A DNA stretch of 42,842 nucleotides from Candidatus Hungatella pullicola (lineage in GTDB: Bacteria; Bacillota; Clostridia; Lachnospirales; Lachnospiraceae). This document shows, in pieces, positions 25,192 through 34,083 of the stretch. The notes beneath the pieces are model-generated. The model was not told the DNA's origin and ran no database searches. It saw nothing but the letters and a program-made list of their open reading frames with translations. The stretch is from assembly GCA_019114305.1 (NCBI GenBank), contig DXFU01000028.1, positions 1 to 42,842 on the forward strand, given 5' to 3'. Position 1 is the first letter of the stretch. Every line of letters begins with the position of its first letter. Position numbers and translations under genes: made by a program.

Positions 25192-25198
25192 CGGGAGG

Positions 25199-27691
25199 AT
25201 GAAGTTAAAAGGAAAAACCCTGATTCTGGCTGTCTTAATAAGTATGGCAGGCAGCTTGTTGCTGCCTGCTTCCTGCGTTTCGGCCAGTGAGACGCTGGAG
25301 CTGGAGCCAATGGAAGCCATTGCCCAAGGTGATTACAGGAATCCGGATTCTCCCATTGCGCTGACAGTATCCTGCGGCTATGAGGGACGAAGCAAAAGCG
25401 GCCGTTTTATGCCCATTCAGGTGGAGATGGTCAATGAGAAGGAGGAGGGATTTTGCGGAATCCTTCAGATTACCACTTTGGAGACGGATAATGAAATTTA
25501 TGAATATAATTATCCGGTGGATATAGAAGGGATGGAAACCTTGGTGAGAGAGCTGGAGGTGCCGTCCGGCTGGGGGCAGCGGCTGTTTGTACGGGTTCTG
25601 GATTCCAATGACAGGGAGATAAACCGTCAGGTACTGGAACTGAAAACCAGCAGCGATGCGGCAGAGCTGTTTATCGGTGTGATGGCAGATGATCCGGAAT
25701 CCCTTTCTTACTTGGATAACATTGGTATAAACTACAGCACCATTCGAACCAGACTTTTTTCTATGACAGAGACTGAATTTCCGGTTGACGCCAATGGTCT
25801 GGATATGCTGGATATTCTTTTGATTACGGACTATGACACGTCCTTCCTGTCATCGGAACAGGTAGAGGCCGTGTGGGAGTGGGTCAAAGGGGGAGGAACC
25901 CTTCTGCTGGGAACTGGAGAACGGGCAGATCAGGTGCTGGCAGCTTTTGAAGAAGAAATTGTGGCAGAAGACTATGAGCCTGCCTCGTTAAAAAGTGTGA
26001 ATATGGGAGCGGAATACGCCTCAGAAGGTCCTGGAGATTCTTCCATTGAGCTGATGTGTACCGATGTGAGCCTGAAGGGAGGAAGTGAGGTGATCTCCAG
26101 CGACGGATTCCCGGTACTTACATCTATGGCAAACGGAACAGGAACCGTAGCTGTGGCTGCTTTTGATTTTACAGATATTAAGGAATTCTGCGAAAATAAC
26201 CGGTCTTATATGGACAGCTTTCTGAAAGAACTTCTGGGAGATGACAAACTGTCTCAGATCAGTTCTTATATTTACAATGGCAATTCTAATGAGTACTGGA
26301 CCATACAGAATATTCTCAATTCAGGAAATGTGGACAAGCTGCCGTTCCTCCCTCTCTATGTGCTGGTGGTTCTTGCTTATCTGGTTCTTATCGGGCCGGG
26401 ACTGTACCTGTTTTTAAAGAAGAGAGACAAAAGGAATCTTTACCGCACAGGAGTGATTCTTCTGTCTGTGCTTTTTACAGTTGTTATCTATTTGATGGGA
26501 ATGGAGACCCGTTTTAAAAACGTGTTTTTCAATTACGCTTCCATTGTAGATTCCAGCGGCCAGTCTGTGGAGCTGTATACGTATATTAATATCAGAACTC
26601 CCTACAGCCGGCCATATACCGTCAGCCTGGCGCCGGACTATAAGCTGACGCCCATTACAAAAAGCGATTTTTACACCAGGCCGTCCCCTTTTCATGGAGG
26701 GGAGACCTCAGATGTGAAAATTTCCTTTGAAGATTCGGCCGCTAAAATTGCGGTGGAGGAAGCGACTGCTTTTTCTCCCAATTATTATTCCATGAAGAAA
26801 AGCATGCCTGCTGACAAAAGGGGGATTTCCGGAACGGTATCCCTGTTTAACGGAGAGATTAAGGGAACCCTGACCAATAACTATGATTTTTCTCTGGAAA
26901 AGGTGGGGATTATTACAGGAGGAAAACTGCTGGTGATTGATGAAATGGATCCGTCAGAGACGGTTAAGCTGGACGACCTGCCTGTTATTACGTATCCATT
27001 TAATAATTTCCTGATGGTATCATCCCGCATAACAGGAAGATATCAGTATAAAAATGCGGATATAGAAAATCCGGATTATATGACGGCTTTGGCCAGAACG
27101 AATATACTGAATTTCTATCTGGACCAATATTATTCTGATTACAATTCCCAGGCCAGGGTGGTGGCTTTTAGTACGGAACAGGAGGGAAAAGATTTTTTGG
27201 ATGATGAGGTTAGGGAGGATTATGAAACCTTTGGAACCACCTTATATACAGCTGCTCTTGATGTGTCAACAGAGAGAGACGGCTATACGTATCGTTCCTG
27301 TCTGTTAAAGGAGCCGAGGATTATCAGCGGACAGTATTATGCCTCAGATAATTCCGGGTATGGAGTGGAGCCCATTGTCTTAGAATATTATTTGGGCAAT
27401 GACATTGAGGTAGAGCGTTTGAACTTTGAAACCCCTTCCGAAGAATTCCTGGACCATGACAATACCTATTACACCAATCTGTTCAGCGGAAGCATATCTT
27501 TTTATAATCACACCACGGGTTCCTATGAGCTGATGGATGGGGAAAAGGAGTCTTATACCAGTGAAGAACTTGAGCCGTATCTGTCACCGGGAAATACCAT
27601 AACGGTTCAATATGTGTGGGAAGAAAGTGACGAAGACAACTGGTATCAGACGCTTCCGGCGCTGACTGTTGTAGGCAGAGAGAAAGGGTGA
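25199..27691 (+). CDS. Large secreted/membrane protein of unknown function with ABC exporter
   Basis: An 830-residue protein not assigned to a characterised family. A signal peptide covers residues 1-30 (KLKGKTLILAVLISMAG, then LLPASCVSA). Residues about 50-380 form a beta-rich outer region that includes a segment resembling DUF4350/GldG-like domains (LDILLITDYD, then VWEWVKGGGTLLLGTG). Two membrane helices (about 385-405 and 416-434) are joined by a short basic loop, and nearly 390 residues follow outside. The gene sits 7 bases after the kinase and 7 bases before the ABC ATPase, so it is probably an accessory subunit of that exporter. GGGAGG directly abuts ATG 25199, an unusually short spacing. 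Confidence 0.7.
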   Translation: MKLKGKTLILAVLISMAGSLLLPASCVSASETLELEPMEAIAQGDYRNPDSPIALTVSCGYEGRSKSGRFMPIQVEMVNEKEEGFCGILQITTLETDNEIYEYNYPVDIEGMETLVRELEVPSGWGQRLFVRVLDSNDREINRQVLELKTSSDAAELFIGVMADDPESLSYLDNIGINYSTIRTRLFSMTETEFPVDANGLDMLDILLITDYDTSFLSSEQVEAVWEWVKGGGTLLLGTGERADQVLAAFEEEIVAEDYEPASLKSVNMGAEYASEGPGDSSIELMCTDVSLKGGSEVISSDGFPVLTSMANGTGTVAVAAFDFTDIKEFCENNRSYMDSFLKELLGDDKLSQISSYIYNGNSNEYWTIQNILNSGNVDKLPFLPLYVLVVLAYLVLIGPGLYLFLKKRDKRNLYRTGVILLSVLFTVVIYLMGMETRFKNVFFNYASIVDSSGQSVELYTYINIRTPYSRPYTVSLAPDYKLTPITKSDFYTRPSPFHGGETSDVKISFEDSAAKIAVEEATAFSPNYYSMKKSMPADKRGISGTVSLFNGEIKGTLTNNYDFSLEKVGIITGGKLLVIDEMDPSETVKLDDLPVITYPFNNFLMVSSRITGRYQYKNADIENPDYMTALARTNILNFYLDQYYSDYNSQARVVAFSTEQEGKDFLDDEVREDYETFGTTLYTAALDVSTERDGYTYRSCLLKEPRIISGQYYASDNSGYGVEPIVLEYYLGNDIEVERLNFETPSEEFLDHDNTYYTNLFSGSISFYNHTTGSYELMDGEKESYTSEELEPYLSPGNTITVQYVWEESDEDNWYQTLPALTVVGREKG

Positions 27692-27698
27692 AAGAATC

Positions 27699-28661
27699 AT
27701 GCTGAAAATAATAAACCTGAGAAAGACCTATGGTAAAAACCATGCCTTAGATGGTCTGGATATGACAATTCCCGAAGGCGCCCTTTACGGATTTGTAGGG
27801 CCCAACGGAGCCGGAAAAACGACTACAATCAAGATTATGACAGGACTTTTGGAAGCAGACGAAGGACAGGTCATTATTGGAGGGCAGGATGTAACAGGAG
27901 GCCTTAATGAACGAAAGAGATCCATAGGATATGTGCCGGATTTTTTTGGAGTGTATGATAATCTGAAGGTCAGTGAATATATGGAGTTCTTTGCTTCCTG
28001 CTATGGAATCAGCGGATTATCGGCTGCAAAGTGCTGTCAGACCCTTTTGGAACAGGTAGGGCTTGAGGACAAAGAAGAGTTTTATGTAGACAGTTTATCC
28101 AGAGGAATGAAGCAGAGGCTGTGTCTGGCAAGGGCTTTGATTCATGATCCGGCTTTGCTGGTTATGGATGAGCCAACTTCAGGTCTGGATCCCAGAACAA
28201 GATTTGAATTTAAGGAGATTTTAAAGGAGCTGAAGGATCAGGGAAAGACCATTCTCATTAGTTCTCATATTCTCTCAGAGCTGTCAGAGCTGTGTACCGA
28301 TATTGGTATTATTGACCAGGGAAAAATGGTTTTAAGCGGGAGTATGGAAGAAATACTTCGCAGGGTTAATACTTCCAATCCTCTTATTATTTCTATTTTA
28401 GGAGAAAAGGATGGGGCTTTGTCAGTTTTAAAAAGTCATACCCATGTTCAGACAATTTCTGTAAAGGAAGGAAACATTATGGTGAACTTCAATGGGGATC
28501 AGGATGAGGAGGCAGGACTTTTAAGGCAGCTGATTGAGTCCGGAGTAAAGGTTCGCGGCTTTATGAGAGAGGCGGGAAGCCTGGAATCTTTGTTTATGCA
28601 GATTACAGACCATGACATAGAAAAGGCGGTGTTGGTCCATGAAAATGAATCCGGTTTATAA
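27699..28661 (+). CDS. ABC-2 exporter, ATP-binding subunit
   Basis: A 320-residue ATPase with Walker A GPNGAGKTT near residue 37, signature LSRGMKQRL, Walker B LLVMDEPTSGLDP, and the H-loop in ILISSHILSE. The last 90 residues form the C-terminal extension common in DrrA/NatA-type exporters. AAAGGGTG lies 9-16 bases before ATG 27699. Its end overlaps the permease gene by 23 bases. Confidence 0.93.
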   Translation: MLKIINLRKTYGKNHALDGLDMTIPEGALYGFVGPNGAGKTTTIKIMTGLLEADEGQVIIGGQDVTGGLNERKRSIGYVPDFFGVYDNLKVSEYMEFFASCYGISGLSAAKCCQTLLEQVGLEDKEEFYVDSLSRGMKQRLCLARALIHDPALLVMDEPTSGLDPRTRFEFKEILKELKDQGKTILISSHILSELSELCTDIGIIDQGKMVLSGSMEEILRRVNTSNPLIISILGEKDGALSVLKSHTHVQTISVKEGNIMVNFNGDQDEEAGLLRQLIESGVKVRGFMREAGSLESLFMQITDHDIEKAVLVHENESGL

Positions 28662-29550
28662 GAGAGAGACTACAGTCAGCGCCAGAAGCTTTCGTCTGGC
28701 CATGATCCTTATGGTATTTAACGGCGTGCTGGCTTTGGTTGCCCTCCTAAACATGTATTCCGTTTTAGAGAGAGTGAAAATGACAGCGGAGATTCAGTAC
28801 TCCTCGTTTACCAATCTTTACGTATTTGTGGCGGTGGTAGAATTTATTCTGCTGATGTTTATTATGCCAGCCCTTACAGCGGGAAGTATAAGCGGGGAGA
28901 GGGAGAGACAGACTTTGGATCTGATGCTGACAACTACAATGAAGCCCAGGGAGATTATTCTGGGCAAACTGATGTCCTCCTTCAGCACTATGTTTATGCT
29001 GATTGTATCCAGCTTTCCTCTTCTGGCAATATCCTTCGTGTACGGCGGCGTAACTTTTAATGATATATTTCTGCTTCTGCTGTGTTATGTAGCAGTGGCC
29101 CTGCTGTCGGGAAGTATGGGAATTTGTTTTTCTTCCATTTTCAAACGTTCCACTTTGGCTACCGTGGTTACTTATGGAGTTTTGATCTTTATAGCCGCGG
29201 GAACTTATGGGATTAATGTGTTTGCGCTTTCCATTGCCCGTCTGAACATGAGCAGCAATTATGCAGCCTCTGTCAACGGAATGGCGGAACAGGCCAACTC
29301 AGGCGGATTTTTATATCTGCTGCTTCTGAACCCAGTGGCTACCTTTTACATGATGCTGTCCGGGCAGGTGGGAGACAGCCAGGTAATGGCAAGTTTCAGC
29401 CAGTGGTTTGGCCCTCATCCGGAAAACCTTGTGACCCGTTACTGGGTAGCGATCAGCATTATGATACAGCTGATATTTGCAGCGCTGTTTCTTTGGTGGG
29501 CGGTACGGGCCATTACTCCCGTAAAACATAAAAAAATACACAGGAAATGA
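28639..29550 (+). CDS. ABC-2 exporter, permease subunit
   Basis: A 303-residue membrane protein with six probable helices. [28 protein letters not shown] around residues 78-105 is the typical ABC-2 coupling region between helices. It forms the exporter with the preceding ATPase and probably with the 830-residue membrane protein. Start ATG 28639 lies inside the ATPase gene; its stop overlaps the endonuclease IV start as ATGA. Confidence 0.9.
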   Translation: MKMNPVYKRETTVSARSFRLAMILMVFNGVLALVALLNMYSVLERVKMTAEIQYSSFTNLYVFVAVVEFILLMFIMPALTAGSISGERERQTLDLMLTTTMKPREIILGKLMSSFSTMFMLIVSSFPLLAISFVYGGVTFNDIFLLLLCYVAVALLSGSMGICFSSIFKRSTLATVVTYGVLIFIAAGTYGINVFALSIARLNMSSNYAASVNGMAEQANSGGFLYLLLLNPVATFYMMLSGQVGDSQVMASFSQWFGPHPENLVTRYWVAISIMIQLIFAALFLWWAVRAITPVKHKKIHRK

Positions 29551-30380
29551 GAAATGCAGCTATGTTAACAATTGGATGTCACCTTTCTTCTTCCAAAGGA
29601 TATGTGTCCATGGGAAAAACCGCAGTGGCAATCGGAGCCAATACCTTCCAGTTTTTTACCAGGAATCCAAGAGGAGCCAAGGCAAAAGATATCAATCCGG
29701 AAGATGTGAAACAGTTTCTCACATATGCCGGAAGTCACGGAATAGAAAAAATACTGGCTCACGCTCCCTATACATTAAATGCCGCTTCCGCAGATCCCCA
29801 TGTCCGGGAGTTTGCCTGGAATACTATGGCGGATGATCTGGAACGGATGGAGTATACGCCGGGCAACTGCTATAATTTCCACCCGGGCAGCCATGTAGGA
29901 CAGGGGGCGGAAGCCGGTATTGCTTACATTGCGGATATGCTTAACCACATTCTTAAGGCGGAACAGAGAACTACGGTTCTTCTGGAAACCATGTCCGGAA
30001 AGGGAAGCGAAGTTGGAAGAAATTTTGAAGAACTGAGAGAAATTCTGGACAGAGTAGATCTGTCTGATCACATGGGCGTATGTCTGGACACCTGTCATGT
30101 GTGGGATGGAGGATATGATATTGTAAATGACTTGGATGGAGTTCTTAACCAGTTTGACCGGATTATTGGACTAAAGAGGCTGAAGGCGATTCATCTCAAT
30201 GACAGCCAGAATCCTCTGGGAGCCCATAAAGACAGGCACGCCAGAATCGGAGAAGGATATATTGGGGAAGAAGCCTTAAAGCGGGTGGTAACCCATCCGG
30301 CTTTGAGAAATCTGCCTTTTTACCTGGAGACGCCTAATGAGCTAGATGGCTATGCCAGAGAAATTGCTTTGATGCGTTAA
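29547..30380 (+). CDS. nfo: Deoxyribonuclease IV (AP endonuclease)
   Basis: A 277-residue TIM-barrel metalloenzyme that cuts DNA 5' to abasic sites in base excision repair. Metal-binding motifs are in place: GCHLS near the start, FHPGSHVG around residue 111, [24 protein letters not shown], and [19 protein letters not shown] 29547 overlaps the permease stop by four bases and has AGGA just upstream; ATG 29562, which begins at MLTIGCHL, is the alternative. Its place at the end of the exporter operon seems coincidental. It converges on sfsA with a 4-base overlap. Confidence 0.94.
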   Translation: MRNAAMLTIGCHLSSSKGYVSMGKTAVAIGANTFQFFTRNPRGAKAKDINPEDVKQFLTYAGSHGIEKILAHAPYTLNAASADPHVREFAWNTMADDLERMEYTPGNCYNFHPGSHVGQGAEAGIAYIADMLNHILKAEQRTTVLLETMSGKGSEVGRNFEELREILDRVDLSDHMGVCLDTCHVWDGGYDIVNDLDGVLNQFDRIIGLKRLKAIHLNDSQNPLGAHKDRHARIGEGYIGEEALKRVVTHPALRNLPFYLETPNELDGYAREIALMR

Positions 30381-31177
30381 GGAAAAAGCACTGGAACCTG
30401 GTTTTTTATCTCCATAAAATCTTCTCCGACCTGGCAGTCAAAGGCCATTACGTGAACCCCTGATTTGCAGACTTCTTTTAAAACCCGTCCGAATTCCGGA
30501 TGGGTTTTGTCATTTGACTGAAACCCATAGATCTCCTTCATTTGAATTACAAAGAGAATATACGCCTCATATCCTTCCTTTACCGATTTGGCCAGTTCTT
30601 CCATATGCTTTACTCCGCGGATTGTAGGGGCATCGGGGAACATGGCCAGTCCGTTGGACTCCAGAGTTACCCCTTTTACCTCCATGAAGGCAGGCGTGAT
30701 GGTTTCTTTCCCATTTGCTTTCCCAATGATCTGAAAGGCCAGGTCAAACCGGGACTGTCCCCATGTTACCTCTCTTTTAATCTTATCTATGCGGCAGGTG
30801 TCTGAGGGAAGAGAAAACCCGTCCGGAATCCCTCTGGCTCCTTTTTCATTAACAGACAGAGAAATATTTTGGAGCCATTGGAAGGCCGCAGTGTTGGGAG
30901 CCTGAGAATCCATGTTAATCAGCAGGGGAGGAAGGTTTTCCCGAATTTTATAAACTCCGATCAGGGAATAGCTTGTCTTTCTTCCCGCTGCGGCTGCCTC
31001 TGGATGAAACTGCACAACCACCTGGACGCCGGGAATCAGAAGTTCTTTGCATCGGCCTGTATTTTTTACATGGCAGATTACTGTTTTGGATTCGCCCTTT
31101 TCCTTGATTTCCACATGGGCAATAAAGCGGTTGGGACGGCTTAAAAAAATCCCTGTCAGTATGTGTTCGTATCTCAT
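30377..31177 (-). CDS. sfsA: SfsA-family DNA-binding protein/nuclease
   Basis: A 266-residue protein of the SfsA family, first described in E. coli as affecting maltose gene expression; the fold has a nuclease-like core. Diagnostic stretches: [27 protein letters not shown] near residue 40, SRFDLAF, and [10 protein letters not shown], which supplies the nuclease-type acidic and lysine residues. ATG 31177 is preferred to TTG 31183 because AAAGGGG then has normal spacing. The stop overlaps the nfo stop (TTAA at 30377-30380). Confidence 0.92.
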   Translation of the reverse strand: MRYEHILTGIFLSRPNRFIAHVEIKEKGESKTVICHVKNTGRCKELLIPGVQVVVQFHPEAAAAGRKTSYSLIGVYKIRENLPPLLINMDSQAPNTAAFQWLQNISLSVNEKGARGIPDGFSLPSDTCRIDKIKREVTWGQSRFDLAFQIIGKANGKETITPAFMEVKGVTLESNGLAMFPDAPTIRGVKHMEELAKSVKEGYEAYILFVIQMKEIYGFQSNDKTHPEFGRVLKEVCKSGVHVMAFDCQVGEDFMEIKNQVPVLFP

Positions 31178-31259
31178 GGACAATCCCCTTTCTTTTCAGC
31201 CAATGGTATCACAGTTCGACTTTTCCGTCCACAGAAAAATTCTGGTTCCTGAGAGAAAG

Positions 31260-31278
31260 TGTCTTTGTGTAAAAGACA
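31260..31278 (+). promoter_or_regulatory. Inverted repeat in the sfsA-thrC divergent region
   Basis: TGTCTTT at 31260-31266 and AAAGACA at 31272-31278 form a perfect 7-base inverted repeat with a 5-base spacer, about 38 bases upstream of the thrC -35. It could be an operator. The rest of the 238-base gap shows only the thrC promoter and no gene. Confidence 0.35.
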
Positions 31279-31315
31279 ACTGTATACCATAAAAAAACTT
31301 TATCCTTGTTTTTCC

Positions 31316-31344
31316 TTGCGCCCCATAATAAAGTATGCTACAAT
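31316..31344 (+). promoter_or_regulatory. Promoter of thrC
   Basis: TTGCGC at 31316-31321, a 17-base spacer and TACAAT at 31339-31344. Predicted start near 31351, 65 bases before ATG 31416. Confidence 0.6.
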
Positions 31345-31415
31345 TCTGGCAAGGTTTCAGACTGATATCACAACAAAGCGGGAATGAAAAAGCACCGGGA
31401 AAGGAAAGAAATACC

Positions 31416-32900
31416 ATGGATTTATCTTATGAGAGCACCAGGGGGAATGAATCAGGAGTAACTGCCTCTCAGGCAGTGCTGAAAGGTCTGGCGGAGGATG
31501 GCGGACTTTTTATGCCCAACCAGATTCCCAAGCTGGATAAGACAATGAAGGAACTGGCGGACCTTACCTATCAGGAGACTGCTTATGAGGTAATGAAGCT
31601 GTTCCTTACAGATTATACAGAAGAGGAGTTAAAGGACTGTATCAATAAAGCTTATGACAGCAAGTTTGACACAGAGGAGATCGCTCCTCTTTCAAAGGCT
31701 GACGGAGCTTATTATCTGGAGCTGTATCATGGAAGCACCATTGCGTTTAAAGATATGGCTCTCTCCATACTGCCTCATCTGATGACAACGGCTGCCAGAA
31801 AAAATCAGGTACACAACAAAATCGTGATTCTTACAGCCACATCGGGAGATACAGGAAAGGCTGCAATGGCGGGATTTGCCGACGTGGAAGGAACAGAGAT
31901 TATTGTGTTCTATCCCAAGGATGGAGTAAGCCGGGTTCAGGAACTGCAGATGGTAACCCAGAAGGGAGCCAACACCCATGTAGCGGCAATCAGAGGCAAT
32001 TTCGATGATGCCCAGACCGGAGTAAAGAATATATTTGGAGACAAGGCTTTGAAAGAGGAGCTGGAGAAAAGAGGCTGTCAGCTGTCCTCTGCCAATTCTA
32101 TTAATATCGGAAGGCTGGTTCCGCAGATCGTTTATTATGTGTACGCTTACGCCAAGCTGCTGGCCAATGAAGAGATTGACCAGGGAGAGAAGATCAATGT
32201 AGCGGTTCCCACAGGCAATTTCGGCAATATTTTGGCGGCCTATTTGGCAAAGCAGATGGGCGTGCCCATTGGAAAACTGATTTGCGCTTCCAATGAGAAT
32301 AAGGTGCTTTACGATTTCTTTGCTACAGGTACTTACGATAAAAACAGGGAATTTATTTTAACGACTTCCCCTTCCATGGATATTCTTATTTCCAGCAATC
32401 TGGAGCGTCTGATTTATTTGAGCGCAGGCTGCGACCCAAAGGAGAATGAAAAGCTTATGAGCCAGCTGTCTCGGGAGGGAAAATATACGATTACCGATGA
32501 GATGAAGGCGTTCCTTTCTGACTTTTACGGCGGTTACGCCACAGAAGAAGAAAATCGTCAGATGATCAGGAAGGTATTTGACGACACAGGGTATCTAATT
32601 GATACTCATACCGGCGTAGCTGCTGCTGTGTATGAAAAGTATAAAAAAGAGACGGGAGACCAGACCAAAACGGTTATTGCTTCCACTGCCAGCCCGTATA
32701 AATTCTCCGGCAGCGTTTTGGAGGCCATTGAAGGCAGGAAGGAAGAGGGAGATGAATTTGCAGTGATTGACCGTCTCCATCAGCTGTCCGGACTTCCAAT
32801 TCCTCAGGCGGTGGAAGAAATCCGTACAGCGCCAATCCGCCATAATCTGGAGTGCGGCAAAGATGAGATGAAGGAATTGGTTGGTTCTCTCCTGGCCTAA
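31416..32900 (+). CDS. thrC: Threonine synthase
   Basis: A 494-residue PLP enzyme converting O-phosphohomoserine to threonine. The N-terminal STRG and the LAEDGGLFMP motif are typical, the PLP lysine is Lys112 in TIAFKDMAL, and TATSGDTGKAA and VPTGNFGNI bind the phosphate. The start is moved from the longest frame (31335) to ATG 31416 because AAAGGAAAG precedes it, the family N-terminus begins here, and the predicted promoter's -10 overlaps the earlier start. Confidence 0.95.
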   Translation: MDLSYESTRGNESGVTASQAVLKGLAEDGGLFMPNQIPKLDKTMKELADLTYQETAYEVMKLFLTDYTEEELKDCINKAYDSKFDTEEIAPLSKADGAYYLELYHGSTIAFKDMALSILPHLMTTAARKNQVHNKIVILTATSGDTGKAAMAGFADVEGTEIIVFYPKDGVSRVQELQMVTQKGANTHVAAIRGNFDDAQTGVKNIFGDKALKEELEKRGCQLSSANSINIGRLVPQIVYYVYAYAKLLANEEIDQGEKINVAVPTGNFGNILAAYLAKQMGVPIGKLICASNENKVLYDFFATGTYDKNREFILTTSPSMDILISSNLERLIYLSAGCDPKENEKLMSQLSREGKYTITDEMKAFLSDFYGGYATEEENRQMIRKVFDDTGYLIDTHTGVAAAVYEKYKKETGDQTKTVIASTASPYKFSGSVLEAIEGRKEEGDEFAVIDRLHQLSGLPIPQAVEEIRTAPIRHNLECGKDEMKELVGSLLA

Positions 32901-32937
32901 AGATTGTTATAAAAATGACAAAATATCAAAAATAGCC

Positions 32938-32966
32938 TTTCCAAACTACGGAAAATAGTATATAAT
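32938..32966 (+). promoter_or_regulatory. Promoter of fba
   Basis: TTTCCA at 32938-32943, a 17-base spacer and a perfect TATAAT at 32961-32966. The predicted start is near 32973. Confidence 0.7.
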
Positions 32967-33012
32967 TGGGAAATGTAAGAGTAAACTCATAAACGAATTG
33001 GAGGTTTGTGAT

Positions 33013-33876
33013 ATGTTAGTTTCAGCAAAAGAAATGCTTGAAAAGGCGAGAGACGGTAAATATGCAGTTGGCCAGTTCAACATCAACAACCTTGAGTGGA
33101 CAAAAGCAGTTTTATTGACAGCCGAAGAGTTAAGATCCCCGGTTATTCTGGGCGTTTCTGAGGGCGCAGGAAAATATATGACAGGATTTAAGACAGTAGC
33201 AGCTATGGTTAAGGCTATGATGGAAGAGTTAAAGATCACTGTACCGGTAGCTCTTCATTTGGATCATGGAACTTATGACGGCTGTTACAAGTGCATCGAA
33301 GCAGGATTCTCCTCTATCATGTTTGACGGTTCTCATTATCCTATTGCAGAAAACGTAGAGAAGACCAAAGAGCTGGTTGCAGTATGCAGGGAAAAGGGAA
33401 TGTCTATTGAGGCTGAGGTTGGTTCTATCGGCGGCGAGGAAGACGGCGTTGTAGGCGCCGGCGAGTGTGCGGATCCCAACGAATGCAAGCAGATTGCTGA
33501 TCTGGGCGTAACTATGCTGGCAGCAGGAATCGGCAATATTCACGGAAAATATCCGGAAAACTGGGCTGGTTTAAGCTTTGAAACTCTGGCAGCCGTTAAG
33601 GAGAAAGTTGGCGATATGCCTCTGGTGCTTCACGGCGGTACAGGTATTCCTGAGGATCAGATTAAGAAGGCAATCAGCTTAGGCGTTGCCAAAATCAATG
33701 TAAATACAGAGTGCCAGATCTCCTTTGCTGAGGCTACGAGAGCCTACATTGAGGCTGGTAAGGATCAGCAGGGCAAGGGATATGATCCCCGTAAGCTTCT
33801 TCTTCCTGGAACAGAGGCTATTAAGGCAACTGTAAAGGAAAAAATGGAGTTATTCGGTTCTATCGGAAAGGCTTAA
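33013..33876 (+). CDS. fba: Class II fructose-1,6-bisphosphate aldolase
   Basis: A 287-residue zinc aldolase of glycolysis. The zinc site and catalytic aspartate lie in LHLDHGTYDGC, followed by SSIMFDGSHYP, EAEVGSIGGEEDG, and LHGGTGIPEDQI near the C-terminus. ATG 33013 is chosen with GGAGG 8 bases upstream; a TTG at 32998 would place that site inside the gene. Monocistronic by its own promoter and the following hairpin. Confidence 0.95.
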   Translation: MLVSAKEMLEKARDGKYAVGQFNINNLEWTKAVLLTAEELRSPVILGVSEGAGKYMTGFKTVAAMVKAMMEELKITVPVALHLDHGTYDGCYKCIEAGFSSIMFDGSHYPIAENVEKTKELVAVCREKGMSIEAEVGSIGGEEDGVVGAGECADPNECKQIADLGVTMLAAGIGNIHGKYPENWAGLSFETLAAVKEKVGDMPLVLHGGTGIPEDQIKKAISLGVAKINVNTECQISFAEATRAYIEAGKDQQGKGYDPRKLLLPGTEAIKATVKEKMELFGSIGKA

Positions 33877-33918
33877 TAAGAAAAAGTAGAAAAGGGAATA
33901 AAAAATCCAAGAAAATGC

Positions 33919-33947
33919 TTGCTTTTTCCGGGAAAATAGTTTATCTT
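33919..33947 (+). promoter_or_regulatory. Promoter candidate for glnN
   Basis: TTGCTT at 33919-33924, a 17-base spacer and TATCTT at 33942-33947. If used, the transcript starts near 33954 and has a leader of about 130 bases. Confidence 0.55.
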
Positions 33948-33962
33948 AGTTTAAAGAACGAC

Positions 33963-33989
33963 GGCGTTCTCCTCACTTAGGAGAGCGCC
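33963..33989 (+). other. 11-bp hairpin: fba terminator or glnN leader element
   Basis: GGCGTTCTCCT at 33963-33973 pairs fully with 33979-33989 (one wobble) around a 5-base loop. The following ATTTCTATATC is a poor T run. It ends fba transcripts or, if the promoter at 33919 is used, lies at the very start of the glnN leader. Confidence 0.6.
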
Positions 33990-34083
33990 ATTTCTATATC
34001 TGCATAATCAGGCCTGATAAGGAGCACTTAATTTTGCATGGGACGGCAGTCCTGTCAACCTTAATATGGAGGATGGAGAATTT

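Noticed and set aside
33963-34083. ANTAR-type hexaloop antitermination site before glnN
   Set aside because: The main hairpin has a 5-base loop without the A1/G4 pattern, and no paired second hexaloop hairpin was found.
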